From positions 29,857,632 through 29,921,631 of the forward strand of contig CM055102.1 in assembly GCA_029204225.1 (NCBI GenBank): a stretch of 64,000 nucleotides of DNA, given 5' to 3'. The notes beneath the pieces were generated by a model. The model saw only the letters and a list, made by a program, of their open reading frames with translations. It made no database searches and was not told where the DNA came from. This stretch comes from Diphasiastrum complanatum. Taxonomy: Eukaryota > Streptophyta > Lycopodiopsida > Lycopodiales > Lycopodiaceae. This document shows, in pieces, positions 9,290-21,295 of the stretch. Each line of letters starts with the position of its first letter. The first letter of the stretch is position 1. A program made the translations under genes and the position numbers.

Positions 9290-10640
9290 TTCATGCGCCT
9301 TTGGCCCTTACTGTTATACATTTTTCATCCGAGAATATTTGCCAGATGGTCACTATTACTTATCTAGGGTATTTATATGCTGGGATCTTTCTAGATGAGT
9401 ACACGAACATCCTTCCGTCTCCTGGTGTTTCTACATATAGGTTTGCTGCAGTCCATGTGGATGGTATACACTTTTGGGTTCATGCGACTAATTCCTTTTT
9501 ACCTCTTGATATTTGGCATTCCTGGTTATTACGTATCGCTTGGATTTCATTTGGACCTATTGCTCACACTACTGCTTCATTTTCAGCTATGGATATATGG
9601 CATTCCTGGTTATTACATGTAGCTTGGTTTTCATTTGGACCTGTTGATTGGTGCTGGTTTTTCCATATTACTGATCGCCTATGGTGCGGATATCTCTATG
9701 ATTATGCATGTGGCTCTCTATCTGTTCCTTGGATTGTTGCTCATTGTCAGGCTTGGCATATCCTGATGGCTTGGGTTATTGCCTCCGTTCCAGCTATTGT
9801 TTGTCTGGGTGATCTTCTGGTTCCCTGTCATTTCAAGTTGCTCCATATCGCTTGGTCTCCGATGCTGAGTTACCACTTTGTTCTGGTGTTCCAAGACCAT
9901 CAGGGTACCTTGAGAAAATTCCTTCTCCTCTCTTGGATAGTTTTTGGGGATGTTGCCGCCATATACTTCAGTGTTGCTCATATGTGCTTTGATACTCATT
10001 CCTAGCTACACGTGGATATTGCTCCGATTCTTGCTACTGATGTTGCGGATCCTGTTCCTCGTTCCAGTGCATTTCTTCTGTTCCTCACTTGTGCTCCTGG
10101 TGTGTACTTTGGGATTACACTTGCGGCCAGTTCCGATGGCTCATCCGATTCTCCATCCGTTTTTGGTGTATCCTATGATGGATTGGTATGTCCATATGAG
10201 GCCTTTCTGGATGAGTTTTTCGCCTACAGTTTGTCAGTTGGGGCCTCTACTATTTCTAGATTTGTTGCTACTATTTTCATGCATCGTGTCTTTTTAGATG
10301 GGTACCGTATACCATTGCTACTTTTCATTCATGGGCCCTATGGATACCTTGGGCTTTTGACCATGTTGGTGCATATTTCTCCATTTTAGCTATCCTTTGT
10401 CAGGATGATCTCCTTGGTGCTAGTCTTCCGATGCTGCTATCTTTTCTTGGGGCACCTTGCACATATGGTTGATGGTTACGTGTATCATGCGGCTGTTCGC
10501 GATGAGTGTCCATCTCTTTTCCAGTCTCCTTATTGGCTTCCTGTTGCTGATGCAGTTCTACCTTCTTGGGCTTTTTGGATACCTTGGTATGATGTCCTCT
10601 ACTAGCTTGGGCATTACAGATACCTTGGCACTCCTGGTTG
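8900..10640 (+). other. Unidentified Trp/Leu/Phe-rich repeat region replacing pol
   Basis: Open stretches at 9286-10005 and 10012-10389 are separated by single stops and encode hydrophobic, Trp-rich peptides. A DNA motif GATATTTGGCATTCCTGGTT at 9508 recurs at 9592 (GATATATGGCATTCCTGGTT), 84 bp later. Weaker relatives lie near 9752, 9830, 10622 and 10660. The peptide theme is DIWHSWLL-x-x-AW-x-SFGP. No enzymatic motif was found. It may be non-coding sequence captured or expanded inside the element, or a diverged protein of unknown kind. Confidence 0.6.
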
Positions 10641-10995
10641 CTGCTTGATCTTCTTCTGGTTCCTTGGCATTCCTGGTTGTTCCATATTGCTTGGTTTTTG
10701 ATGACACGGCTGAGATGTTTCCTTCGTCGCCATGATGTTGATCCTGAGCTGTTCCCTTTCTTACCAGCTGCCATGCACCAGGTTCGCCTTCACCATAGTC
10801 GACGTTGCCGACAGATTCAGTTTTCAATCCATTGGGATGGTTGTCCTATTGAGGAGGCCACATGGGAGCCTATTGATGTCTTTTATCATACGCCATCACT
10901 TGCGGATCAGGATCGTGCCCTTGCTGCACTTGTTGATTCCTCTACATCAGATGCTGCTCTAGTTGTTGATGCACCAGGGCTTGCTGCTGTTTGAT
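10640..10995 (+). pseudogene. Integrase C-terminus with chromodomain
   Basis: The frame 10638-10994 contains RQIQFSIHWDGCPIEEATWE, matching the chromodomain core of chromovirus integrases (usually a YLVKWxGxPxEEATWEP-like block). It is followed by an acidic Ala-rich tail and a TGA. The first 30 residues repeat the PWHSWLFHIAW theme of the preceding region. Chromodomains direct integration to particular chromatin in this group. Confidence 0.85.
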
Positions 10996-11039
10996 CCAGT
11001 TTCTTTTCGGCAGTTGGGTCTTTTTTTTGTGTCGAGGAG

Positions 11040-11640
11040 AGTTATGGACTTGGCTCATTACATTCGCCGCGTCCATTTACATTTACTTTACTTTATGCAT
11101 AAGCAGGCCTTGGGCCCTTTTTTATTCATTAGTGACACTTAGACTATATGGTTGGCCTTTGGCCTTATTATTCATTATTAGGCCATTTGGACATATTACT
11201 GGAGAGTGGGGGCCTTCTTGGAGGGCGCACTATTATCCCTCCCAATTGGGCCCTAGCCACCGGAAGCTTCCTTTTAGGGCTTCCTCTTGGCTATAAGTAG
11301 GGAAACTGTGTCATTTGTTAATCAGCTGATGATATTGATGTCTCTCTTTAGCCTCCTTAATCTCTCTCTTTCCTGCTTTCTAGGGTTAAGTCTTGCTTAT
11401 GTGCTGCTTTCATAGCTTAAGTCTTGCTTATGTGATGCTTTCATAGCTTAGCTCTAGATCAGCTGTGGCTCTATTCGTAACTGAAAGGTACCATAAAACG
11501 AGCCAGCTGTTGTTTTCCTCTCTCTTCCCTGTTGTTCTCACCTGGACACTAAGGCAGTTCCGCGCCAGCCCACGAGCCTCGGTGGCTGTAGGAAGGACTT
11601 TGTTTTTGACATTTTTAATTTTTTACGCTCTCTTTCAATT
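11040..11640 (+). repeat. 3' LTR of the gypsy derivative
   Basis: The LTR starts about AGTTATGGACTTGGC directly after a purine-rich GTCGAGGAGAG tract that fits the plus-strand primer. Its first 144 bp equal 7423-7566. A TATA-like box is at 11289-11302. A short tandem duplication of TTAAGTCTTGCTTATGTG occurs near 11385-11450. The right end was not found, and 11640 is only an estimate. Confidence 0.6.
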
Positions 11641-12534
11641 TTTTATGAGCATGTACATGAATGATCCATAAGAGTGATCGCTAGAAAAATTTGTCTTAAA
11701 TTTTTTGCAATTTTCATTGTTTTTTCTAGTCTTTAATGGGCACAACAATGTTTAATGGAATTCAAAGTCTTATTCAATTCACTTTATAATTTTATTTTAG
11801 GAACCCCCCATCTTAAGTTGGATGTATTTTAGTTTCTTATTATCTTTAAACCATATTTGCACTTTGATTCTGAAACGCGGTCTAGAATCGCGTTCAAGAA
11901 TTTTTGTAGAAACGTTCAGAATCATATTTTTTTTTTTGGGCAATATGGATATCAGATGAAAGCTCTAATTAAGAGCATTATTACTGTGTAGTTTGCCAAA
12001 TGTTTCAGGTACAATTCGGTCCAGTTTAAGTGTATTAATCCATGTTGGGTTCTGTCAAGAATAAAAATTCAAAACTAACCTCTAGCCTATTTGTTACGAT
12101 CACAGATGATTCTAGTGGGACAGAGACAGTGAACTGTAGAGCAATTGTACCTCGTTTTTTGCTTGACCCCCCCGGCGACAGTAGCAGGGGGCGCTCCCCC
12201 CCTGCACCCCCCCGTAGATAAAAATGGGGGGGTGATGCACGCCGATAAGGGCCCAATATTTATGCCCCCAACTGTATGCACATTGCACTCACATCTCCAG
12301 TGAAATGATTGCAAAAGTGATCATCATCCATAGAGTTGATAGCCCAAACTGTAGCACTAACAATTACTGAGAACCACTGAGCTAACAAATGGATTCAATT
12401 CGACAGCTTTAGATCTACAACAATGTAACAAGTTTTGGACATGACATCCTCAATCATGGTTACTTAACTGAGGTGATCAAGCTGATCAAACAAGCGTCTT
12501 AGTTTTGAGGACAAAAATGTTTAAGTAGGGGGAG
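11640..12534. other. Intergenic; gypsy 3' remnant at its right end
   Basis: No gene is seen in 11640-12400. A C/G-run island at 12167-12232 contains CCCCCCGGCGACAG and GGGGGG blocks. From about 12360 to 12534 the sequence leads into SFEDKNV-like codons and the purine tract AAGTAGGGGGAG. This is the normal end of a gypsy polyprotein before the 3' LTR, although no full domain is left. Confidence 0.5.
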
Positions 12535-13059
12535 TGTCATGTTCTTTTAGTACATCAGTGCTTACCAATGCATTATAATATCCAATGTAAGCTTTGTTAG
12601 GCCCAAAAGGAACTATAGCTTTAGTAATAAGGCGGTTCCCTCTTTGTCCTCCAAAGTACTTAAATAAGGATGATAGGCCAACAAGGGTCCAAAGTACACA
12701 TAATAAGACTTAACAAGGGCTAACTATCCTTCAAGATAGTTATGTTTAGTTAAGTTAAGGGCATTGTCTATAAGTTGGCAAAAGACATCACTTTTGGAAT
12801 CTTTTGGCTATTTGCAAATGAGAGAGCTTAGCTTCTTCTTTGTGAATGTGAGCCTTGGGAATAGAGCTTGCTAGGTCTCATGTGCCCAATCCACATGAAT
12901 TTCACGATCCTTTTGTATTGATTTGCTTCCATCCTCTTGATCTTAACTCTATTTGTGATTTGTGTTTCATGGTTATATCAACATGAATGCTTTGTCCTTC
13001 TCTTGATTCTAGCTTTAGTTTCATTATTATGGCTATTTGATTGGGTTTGACACATGACA
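12535..13059 (+). repeat. Gypsy LTR with matched ends
   Basis: Begins TGTCATG and ends CATGACA, a perfect 7-bp terminal inverted pair, 525 bp long. It is preceded by the polypurine tract AAGTAGGGGGAG at 12523-12534. Only a short piece of internal sequence remains to its left and no partner LTR is seen, so this is the right end of a truncated element. It lies 520 bp upstream of the first visible EXO70 exon. Confidence 0.7.
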
Positions 13060-13578
13060 TAAAGAGTGTCACAACAATGTTGCTGCAAAGGAATAAATAC
13101 CATGTCAGTAGTAGGAATTGGCACCCAATCCCTTCGTCCCAATAAAGTGGTCCGATACAAAGTTAAGGAGAAAACATCACCTCGGTCCCACACAAAAATA
13201 GGGTTTAGTGCTCACATGAGTCCCACACACTGCCATGTGGTCCTTAGTTTTATCAAAATGGATCCAGTTAGAACTGTATTATCATTAACTTTCACCTTCA
13301 GTCATGCAGCATTTCTTGTGATCTGTTTTACAGTTTATGGAGATGATTTAGTACCTTATTCTAGTTGTTTGTTTAACTTGGCATTATCATCCTACGTTAA
13401 AAAAAGCCCTGTTTAATGGTTACAAAGGGTACATCAAGCTCACATTTCTCACTTGTCTTGTCTGGTCAATTCTGGTCAATTGCAGCACCATTTTGGAGAT
13501 TTGACTGTCTAAAGTTTGAAACTGCTACATTGACGGTTGCTTGCGGTTCTTTGGTCTAACCTGGTAATTTTGCTGCAG
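13060..13578 (+). other. Intron or upstream sequence before the first visible EXO70 exon
   Basis: No EXO70 coding sequence could be read here in any frame. The 117-codon frame 13066-13416 has no recognisable domain. The polypyrimidine-AG (TGCTGCAG, ending 13578) that closes this stretch is a good splice acceptor, so it is the 3' end of an intron. Confidence 0.6.
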
Positions 13579-16500
13579 ATTGAATCTATTTTTTCAGGGG
13601 ATGCTTCGGCTCACATTCGTGAATCTGCCATAGGGTTATCAAAAAGGCTTGCACAAACTGCTCAAGACACTTTTGATGACTTTCTAGAGGCTGTTGAAAA
13701 AGATGCAACCAAGACACCAGTTTTTGATGGCACAGTCCACCCCCTGACAAGCTATGTTATCAATTATGTGAAATTTCTCTTTGAGTAAGTATACAGTTGA
13801 CCCTAAAATCCAAAATAAAAGGAGCTGCTTTCAATGTTTACAACTATGAGTTATGTTTTCCTACTAAATGCTTGCATGTGGCATCTTAACACATTTTTAA
13901 GCCTGCCCTTTTGTGTCTTTTTGTTTCAATAGTAGCTGCATTGTTACATGCTGTGATTGTTTTTCTCGTCCATTTATTTGGATGTCATATTTCTTATACA
14001 AGGTCAATGAATGGATGGGTCCAGCAATGACTCAGGCTAGTGTTAGGTGATGTTTGATTATCCAAGGTTAAAAAGCATGACTTGCAATTTTTGGCAGCTA
14101 TCAAATAACCCTAAAGCAACTCTTTGGAGAGGATGAGAAGACCGATAAAGTGAATTCGCATTTAGCAGAAGCAACAACAAAGATTATGTCTGCTCTTCAA
14201 AACAATCTTGATGGTAAATCAAAGCAGTACAAGGATCCAGCTTTGACACAACTTTTTCTAATGAACAATATTCACTACATAGTTCGTTCAGTTCGGCGGT
14301 GAGTCTTATTCTGACCGGTATTTTGGCTCCTTTCACTAAGCACTGAGCATTAAGGATTTTCAGTGAATTTTCCAGCTTTCTTGATAATAAGCAATTAAAT
14401 GAGTTGCTTACCTGCGGTTTGAGCCTTGAGGTTGATATCTCTTCTTTTCTTGCATTCAGTGTTTTGCTCTTAAAGACTTGGTGTTAGTTAAAAACTTGTC
14501 ATTACAATGTTCACTGCAGATCAGAAGCAAAGGATCTGTTGGGGGATGACTGGGTTCAAAGACATCGCCGGATTGTTCAACAACATGCAACGACTTATCA
14601 ACGATCTGCTTGGGGCAAGGTTAGTATTGTGCCTTCACATTTGATCAAGCTTCTCTGATAGGAAAGACAAACGGTCCTCTGCAGGAAACGCGCATCATAA
14701 AGAGGAAATAAATCTGATTTGCAGAGTGCTATTCTTAAGATGTTTTACCTCAGTGTCGTGTGAGTGACCTCAAAGAGCTATTTGATGGACAAAGACATGG
14801 CTTCATGTTGATGTTTGAAGGAGAAACAAAGAGCTGATAAGAAATTTGTTTTTATAGAGGACATGGGAACTTTTCATGTTGAAACTGAGCACATTGTGCC
14901 AAAGTGCAATGGATAGAAACCATAGAATGTGAAGGAAGAGGAAGTCAGAGAGATCCAAGTTGCTAAAATTCAAGTATCCTCTTTTCAAAAGTGAAAAGTC
15001 CGATTATTGGCCAGCAATAGTCCCGATAACACAATAATGCTAGAAATACTGACTAGACCAATAGGAAACTTGCAAAGCATATCAAATCTATAGTTGAGAT
15101 AACAATTGCAGTTTGACAAAAAGTTGGAAATCAAGCTAGAAATGAAAACAAAAACCCTTTATGCTTGCCTTAAGCTGTACTCTCTAGTCAAGCATTGTCT
15201 ATCGTGGCGTACAAAATGGGCATTTATGGAATGCCGTTTTGTACAGAAATAGATTCCTTTAGATTTGTTAAATACATTCAGTTTCTTCTTTGAAAGTTAA
15301 AAACAAATATTCCCTATGGGCTTCATGTGGCCGGGAAACCCTAAAGATGCGCCTGGCAAAACGACGGCTCCATAGCTGGCAAAACGACGGCTCCATGGCT
15401 TAAACGTAGCTTGAAAAACGTAGCCGGGATCTTGGAAAGTCTGTAGCAAAATCGTGGCTTGAAAGTTGTAGCTGTGAAAAATGGCTCATGTTGGGATTTG
15501 GGAAAACTGGAAAAAATGATAGCTGGGACCTGGGATGACGATGGCAAGAAGTCACCATTTGTTTTTTATTCACCCCCAATAGCCCAATGCACCTATATGG
15601 CAAGGAAATCCCTATCAAAAAACTAGTGGTTGATTGGAATTGGGAAATCTTGTTCAGGAGCTTGTACATGGTAAATTTTGCTGGGAAAACCGATTAGCCG
15701 TAAAACTAGGAATTGTAGCTAGGATCAAGTGTGCCTTAAATTGCGCATGCACAATCAGGAATCGTAGCTAGAATCAATCTTTAATGAACTTTTCAATAAG
15801 GGCTTCAATTTGCTAGTTTTTGGCGCATGCATAGTTAAGGACATGGTTGCATTGTTGGGCCTGCTCTTAACTAGTTATGGGCCATGAGTTTAGATAAGGA
15901 TGGGCAACCTTGTAGGTTTGTAGGTGGTTTTCTAATATCAGTACTTCCATAGAAGTGCTGGTTTGTTACAAGGTTGCCTAAAATCTTTTTATGACCATTG
16001 ATTCCACCCTACCCTGTGTTCTTATGATGCCATTAGCATTTCTCAAATGCATTATAATGAAAAAAGAATTAACCAGTTTCTGACATTCAATAAATAGTAA
16101 CTTTTTGAATTATTACCTGGTAACTTTTTGTAACAATGAGAGAATTTAAACTATTTGGGGGTAACAATATAATAGGGTACACTGTACTTGAATATTTATA
16201 ATGATGGTCACACATGTATCTGGTTGGAGAAAGATGCACGGTTGTTCAGTGATAGGATCATCCACTCTACCTAGTTGATGCCATTGATAAGTTTCTAAAT
16301 TCAGTGAGATAAGTTTGTTATGCTTAAAGGAAATGTGAGGTACTGTAGCTGGAAAATAAAAGTTTGTACCTTTTGTATGCTTTCAATCTTTTAAAAGCAC
16401 ACACAATAATTAAAGAACAGAGTAATTTTGGGTGTTGTGTTAGAGGAGGCTCCCTCCAGGTGAGAGAGAACTGTACCTTTGTGAAAAAACATCAGCTACC

Positions 16501-18062
16501 ATTTGGGCCAGGTTACAAGAGACATTATACTTTAAAAAAAAAGATCTGAAGCTATGACAGCACAAAACTTTTATTGGAGAGCACGAGCCTTAAGTAACCT
16601 CACTATTGTGGGATACACCTGAGGTGACCTCAAGTTCAGATTCTGATTTTCATCAGCTCTTTATAGCATGTATTAAATCCAAAAGGAGTTTTCCTGATAT
16701 CTTTTGAAGGCTTTCTCAATGAGCTAAAGATCTAGTCCTTCATTGATGACTCCTAGGTTCGTGTGCAAATGTTGTCACACTACAGAAAGCACCTTATGCA
16801 GGCGTATCTTTTCAAGAGATTCTTAAAGATATCCTCTGAGTGACCTGGAGAGTATATTTTGCAAGCTCTGCTTAGTCAGGCCTCTATAGAGTCTTTTCAT
16901 TTTGCACATGAGTCCTCTGTCTACTTTTTACATGCTCTTTGTCTTATTTTCACTCTTCACTGTTTCCTTTTCAATCTATCAGGTCCTTCAGTGCCTCAGT
17001 GGGCAAGGATTATCATCTTCTTCAGGAGGAAGTGGTGGAATAACAGCAGGCCTTGATGGCAGTAATAGTGGAATTTCAAAAGCTACATTGAAAGAAAGGT
17101 TGGTGCAATAGCTCTATTCGGAAGTCATGAATAAAACTCGTGGCATAACCTGTTCTGCTTTGATGCTGGTTTTGGTATGTAGGAGCCATTTTGTGATTGT
17201 AGGTGAAAGTTTACATTTTTGGTTGGAACCTTAGTGACAATTTATGTTAGTCTCTGTTTCTGCAGAGCTACATCTCTTGCACAGTTTCTTTGTAGATAGC
17301 ATATCCTCTTTCAACTCTTCTTGATTACTCGTGCTCTTAGATTGCTATATCTTTGTAATTTGAGATCCTCCTTATCTCTGCACCTTCTTCTTACTGTTTA
17401 CTCCAAGCATCTCAATGGATGCATCAAAATTTGACTATAGTATTTGGGCCCATCATGTCCTTCCTAGTAATTTAGCTGCCTTCTTTCTTCGTAGCATTTG
17501 TCACTGTGTCAATGTTATGTGGTGCTAAGATGGCTCCTTTGCAGATTTAAAAATTTCAACCTTATATTTGAGGAACTACATCAGAGACAATCACAATGGA
17601 CCATACCTGACACTGAATTGCGAGAGGCTGTTCGACTTGCTGTTGCCGAAGTCCTTCTGCCTGCATACCGGAGTTTTTTGAAGCGCTTCAGGTTTGAAGT
17701 TCACGGCTTATTTAATGCATACATGTGGGTGTCAACTTATCTAGAGCTATCAGCTTAGCATGCACATGAGGTTCTCTCCTTGGACACTGGTTTGGAAACT
17801 TCCAATGAACAGGCTATCTGTTTTCTCAGGCAAAGTTTCATTCTGATTAGTCATGCTGATGACAAATTTTGGAAATTTTGCTTTTTTAAGCTGTTGAGTA
17901 TGGTTTTATTGATATTTAACATAAACATACATATAACTTGTCAGTGCCATCTTGGAGAGTGGGAAGAATCCTCAAAAGTACATCAAGTACACTCCTGAAG
18001 ATTTAGAACGACTACTTGGGGAGTTTTTTGAAGGAAAGTCAAAGGTTGAACAAAAGCGCTGA
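13579..18062 (+). CDS. EXO70A: EXO70A-type exocyst subunit, C-terminal exons
   Basis: EXO70 is a helical-rod subunit of the exocyst, which tethers secretory vesicles to the plasma membrane. Six exons can be joined in frame: 13579-13784, 14098-14298, 14520-14619, 16983-17098, 17545-17691 and 17945-18062 (TGA). All have GT-AG borders and compatible phases. Landmarks in order are ATGLTKRLAQTAQ-like RESAIGLSKRLAQTAQDTF, EAVEKDATKTPV, DGTVHPLTSYVINYVKFLF, YQITLKQLF, NNLDGKSKQYKDPAL, NIHYIVRSVRRSEAKDLLG, DWVQRHRRIVQQHA, a Ser/Gly-rich loop, LKERFKNFN, ELHQRQSQWTIPDTELRE, AEVLLPAYRSFLKRF and ESGKNPQKYIKYTPEDLERLL. No stop or frameshift is present. The N-terminal half (roughly 300 or more codons in relatives) is not in the window, so either it lies beyond a retroelement-filled intron or the gene is 5'-truncated. 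Confidence 0.93.
14620..16982 (+). other. 2.4-kb EXO70 intron
   Basis: The donor is GTTAGT at 14620 and the acceptor is TCTATCAG ending 16982. A 22-bp direct duplication (GGCAAAACGACGGCTCCATA/G) occurs at about 15355-15397. No coding sequence is supported inside. The length suggests transposon-derived filling, but I could not identify an element. Confidence 0.75.
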
Positions 18063-18726
18063 AAATATACTGAGGTATCTTTCCCTTATGAGCTGCACTT
18101 TTGCAGAGCTTATACTCCAAGCATAAAAAGGAGCTCATTGAAGTCATGCAGAAGCATTGTCTGGGTCTCTATTTGGCTTAAACCAGACAGTGTACCTCTA
18201 TTATCTTGTTTATGGATGTAGAAAGCCCCAGGTCCTTGTAGTTGCAATGAGTCCACTGTATGAAGCAGAAAACATTGAAGCATCATATATAGTCGCTCAT
18301 TCAAGAAAAGCATTGCATAGGACAAGTACACCCATATTGCTGTGTACAGGTATTGTCACGCTGTTCATACTGTTGACAAGTGACAACACTTCTTTAGAAT
18401 ATCTCATAGTTTACTCTGCACATGACACAATGTAGCTGTCTCAGAGCTGCTCACATATCAGATCAGTTTTTCATTATAGTTGATCCCATATCTGAGTAGT
18501 ATAGAAATCATTGTACCCAGAACTTGTCCACATCAGTGATTTTTATAATTTTCATATTCTTAAAAGGGTTGTGATACCGCTATTTAAAAGTTCTATTCTA
18601 TAATTATCATTTAGCTCATTGTTCTGTTCAGGAGACACAAGTTTGCTCCCACCATGTTTATAGACTCTTGGATGTGCTCGTTTTATCATCTCTAGCGTAC
18701 ATGGTAAGAAGAGACATCGAGATCTC

Positions 18727-18807
<81 letters not shown>

Positions 18808-21295
18808 GCATTTTTTGTAAGTTCAAATATGTTCACACCATACTTCAAGCAATCCTAGCTACCTTCCAGGACTGATTGCAATGTTCCAAAAAGCAGCTTA
18901 TTCTCTAAGAGAGTGATAAACCCTGACACTTCTACAATGACATAAATAGTAGATCTTTTCAACCTAGTTGTGCAGTTGCAACTAGACAATATTTCAGTGG
19001 AAAGATTGGTTTGCATGATGAGGACTGCCATCTATTGGGTCAACAACCAGAAGTGGAGTCTAAGGTAGCCAAAGCAGGAGCCACTTGGTAATAAGTAGAG
19101 GCTGACATCAAAGAGGCATTTGATTGATTGAGGTGGATAAGATCCTAGAGGTGAGTGTAATCAATATAATTCCGTACTGAAGAATCACGAGTATCGTCCA
19201 CTGAACAGCAATACTGGAACAAAGCAACATGTGCACTCTTAAATCCAGTCTCTGGGGCATGCAGATTATACTGCACTGGTTTTGGCCCTTTTCTCTGGCT
19301 GGATCCATTCAGTACATGAGTAGAAACTGCGTGATAAGGCATTAGGAGGTATGACTGTGACGGTCAGCATCTTTGAGAGTAGTCATTTTAGGACGAGAAA
19401 GTCACAGGAATGTGGGAAATAATTGGATGAATGAGCTTCTATCTTAAATGGAAAGACCTTTTTTATGTCAAGAAAATGGTTATTTAAGATGCATTTCACA
19501 ACCATTGAGATTTTGAGATGCATGATTCTTGAGGCCACTGAGATATGTTCTACCACCATGTTGTTGCATTCTTGGCAATGGTAACTCCATTATTTATAGC
19601 TAAGAAAGTTTCTGTGAGCTTGTTATTGTAAATTAAGAACAAATGGTGTATCTGATAGAATCTCACAAAAAGATCGTGTTATGAAGGCTTTGTCGAAGCT
19701 TCAAACTTTGAGAGGCAATTGCATGACTTAAGAGGACACGGCTTATCTATAAAACAAGAGTCTTATATGCAGATTACCTTTCTGAGGGAATGTCTGGCAA
19801 TTTATGGATGCTTTCAATATTGCATGCTCCTGAGTAGTATAATTATATTCAGTTAGTCTAGCTGGTTCATAGATCCTACTGAGCATAGATACCAGTTTCT
19901 AAGGTATTTCCTTAGGAATCAGTTCGACGAAAACGGCGCTCTGCTCCTTAATAAAGAATTTCTTTTGACAGGCATAGTGAAAAAACCATCCAAACTGTGC
20001 ATTTGACCAGCCTATACAAGCCAAATGTTAACACTAGTTTAATATTATTTGCCAAACGACACTTTAAGGCCATTCTTAAAGATTACCCTGGATGTTAGAA
20101 AGCTGAAGGAAAAGTTTGTGAAAACGTTTTCACAATCCCTTAACAAATTTCATATAAGATGTTTTAAAGAATCCAAATCTGTATATAGTTTTTCAGTGAA
20201 ATTCAAAGCATGAATTAACTTATAAGGTTAGATACTACCAGAAAAATATTACCCTTTATCTGGAAAGGAAGGTGTATCCTCAATGTTCCAACAAAATCAT
20301 ATTCATGTTACTTTAATTTTGTCAAAATCAGTTGTTAGAAATACCTTAGGTCTACATTACTCCATGTTTGTTTCACAAGATAAGCAGACAATGCAAGCAA
20401 ATGATGGTGTCAAAATTCATTATGTTTAGGTCATCTGCAGACTTTTCTCGCAATTTATTTGGAAAAAAGCTAACAAGGACAAGATCAAGCATTGCGGAGA
20501 ATAGAAGCTAATGGCTGAAGAGAGTATAGCCGTTTTTCTGCGACAGTCCATCCATATCTTGTCATACTATATAAAAGGTATGAAACTTACAAGGATGAAG
20601 GTTGGAAGTTTCAGAATCTAACTAATATGAACTCGATTGTGCCCTCATGAACTTCTTGTCACAGCATTACAAAGCTAATCAAATCAATGTGGACAATTAA
20701 CTGGTTAGTGCAAGACTGATTACAAAATAGCTAGTGAAATGCTGAGAGGGATAAAAATGTTTTTTTATCATGGCTTTCCAAAATTTTGGTTGCCAAGATT
20801 TGGTGACATCATACTAGGTAGGTATAAGAGATAACAGGTAAATTGCAATTTATACGTCAAAGCTGCCAACAACAAGCGAAATAATGGAAAATAACCGATT
20901 CCTATCATATCTGCAAAAAGCAGTCATGACCCAGTGAACGCTGGTTCCTATATCTTCATAGAGTCTCAAAATTTTGTATGCACACTTCAAAATGACCTGA
21001 GGTATGAGGTTTCATTGAGTAATCCGATGACTAGTACCTCTTCTTCACATGATAAGGCCTTGCGATTCCACTCGGTTTAAAGCATCCAGGCGTATCACTT
21101 GCAGAGAACAGAATTTACACATGAAAATGACATTTACAGTAATGTGCGTTGTACAAATGAAAACACTTAAATTGTGGCAAACATTATGACAGTGTCCGTA
21201 GCAAGGGAACAAAATCCTTGCTAAACCTCCAAAGGGAAGTCGATAAAAAACCAGACAGACGTGAAGAGCTAACTATGTCTATCTAGCTGAGTTTC
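18063..21295. other. 3' flank of EXO70 and intergenic region; no gene seen
   Basis: It begins with the presumed 3' UTR. A 92-codon frame at 18157-18435 has no recognisable domain. 18730-18803 is a CT microsatellite. The remaining 2.4 kb is AT-rich with frequent stops in all frames and I see no retroelement motif. Confidence 0.6.
18730..18803. repeat. (CT)n microsatellite
   Basis: An uninterrupted CT run of about 74 bp. Confidence 0.98.

Larger units (their letters stand above)
7423..11640 (+). mobile_element. Ty3/gypsy derivative lacking RT, RNase H and integrase core
   Basis: The order is: LTR start (144 bp), gag without its N-terminus, zinc knuckle, aspartic protease, about 1.8 kb of unrelated sequence with repeated Trp-rich motifs, chromodomain, then an LTR beginning at 11040. 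No YLDD/YVDD reverse-transcriptase box, RNase H or DDE integrase can be read in any frame between 8900 and 10750. The retained ends show chromovirus ancestry, since a C-terminal integrase chromodomain is the mark of that group. The LTR end is not defined; a TATA-like GGCTATAAGTAGGG lies at 11289-11302. Confidence 0.75.

Noticed and set aside
18157..18435. 92-codon frame downstream of EXO70 as a separate gene
   Set aside because: It lies in the expected 3' UTR, has no domain and no splice or start context.
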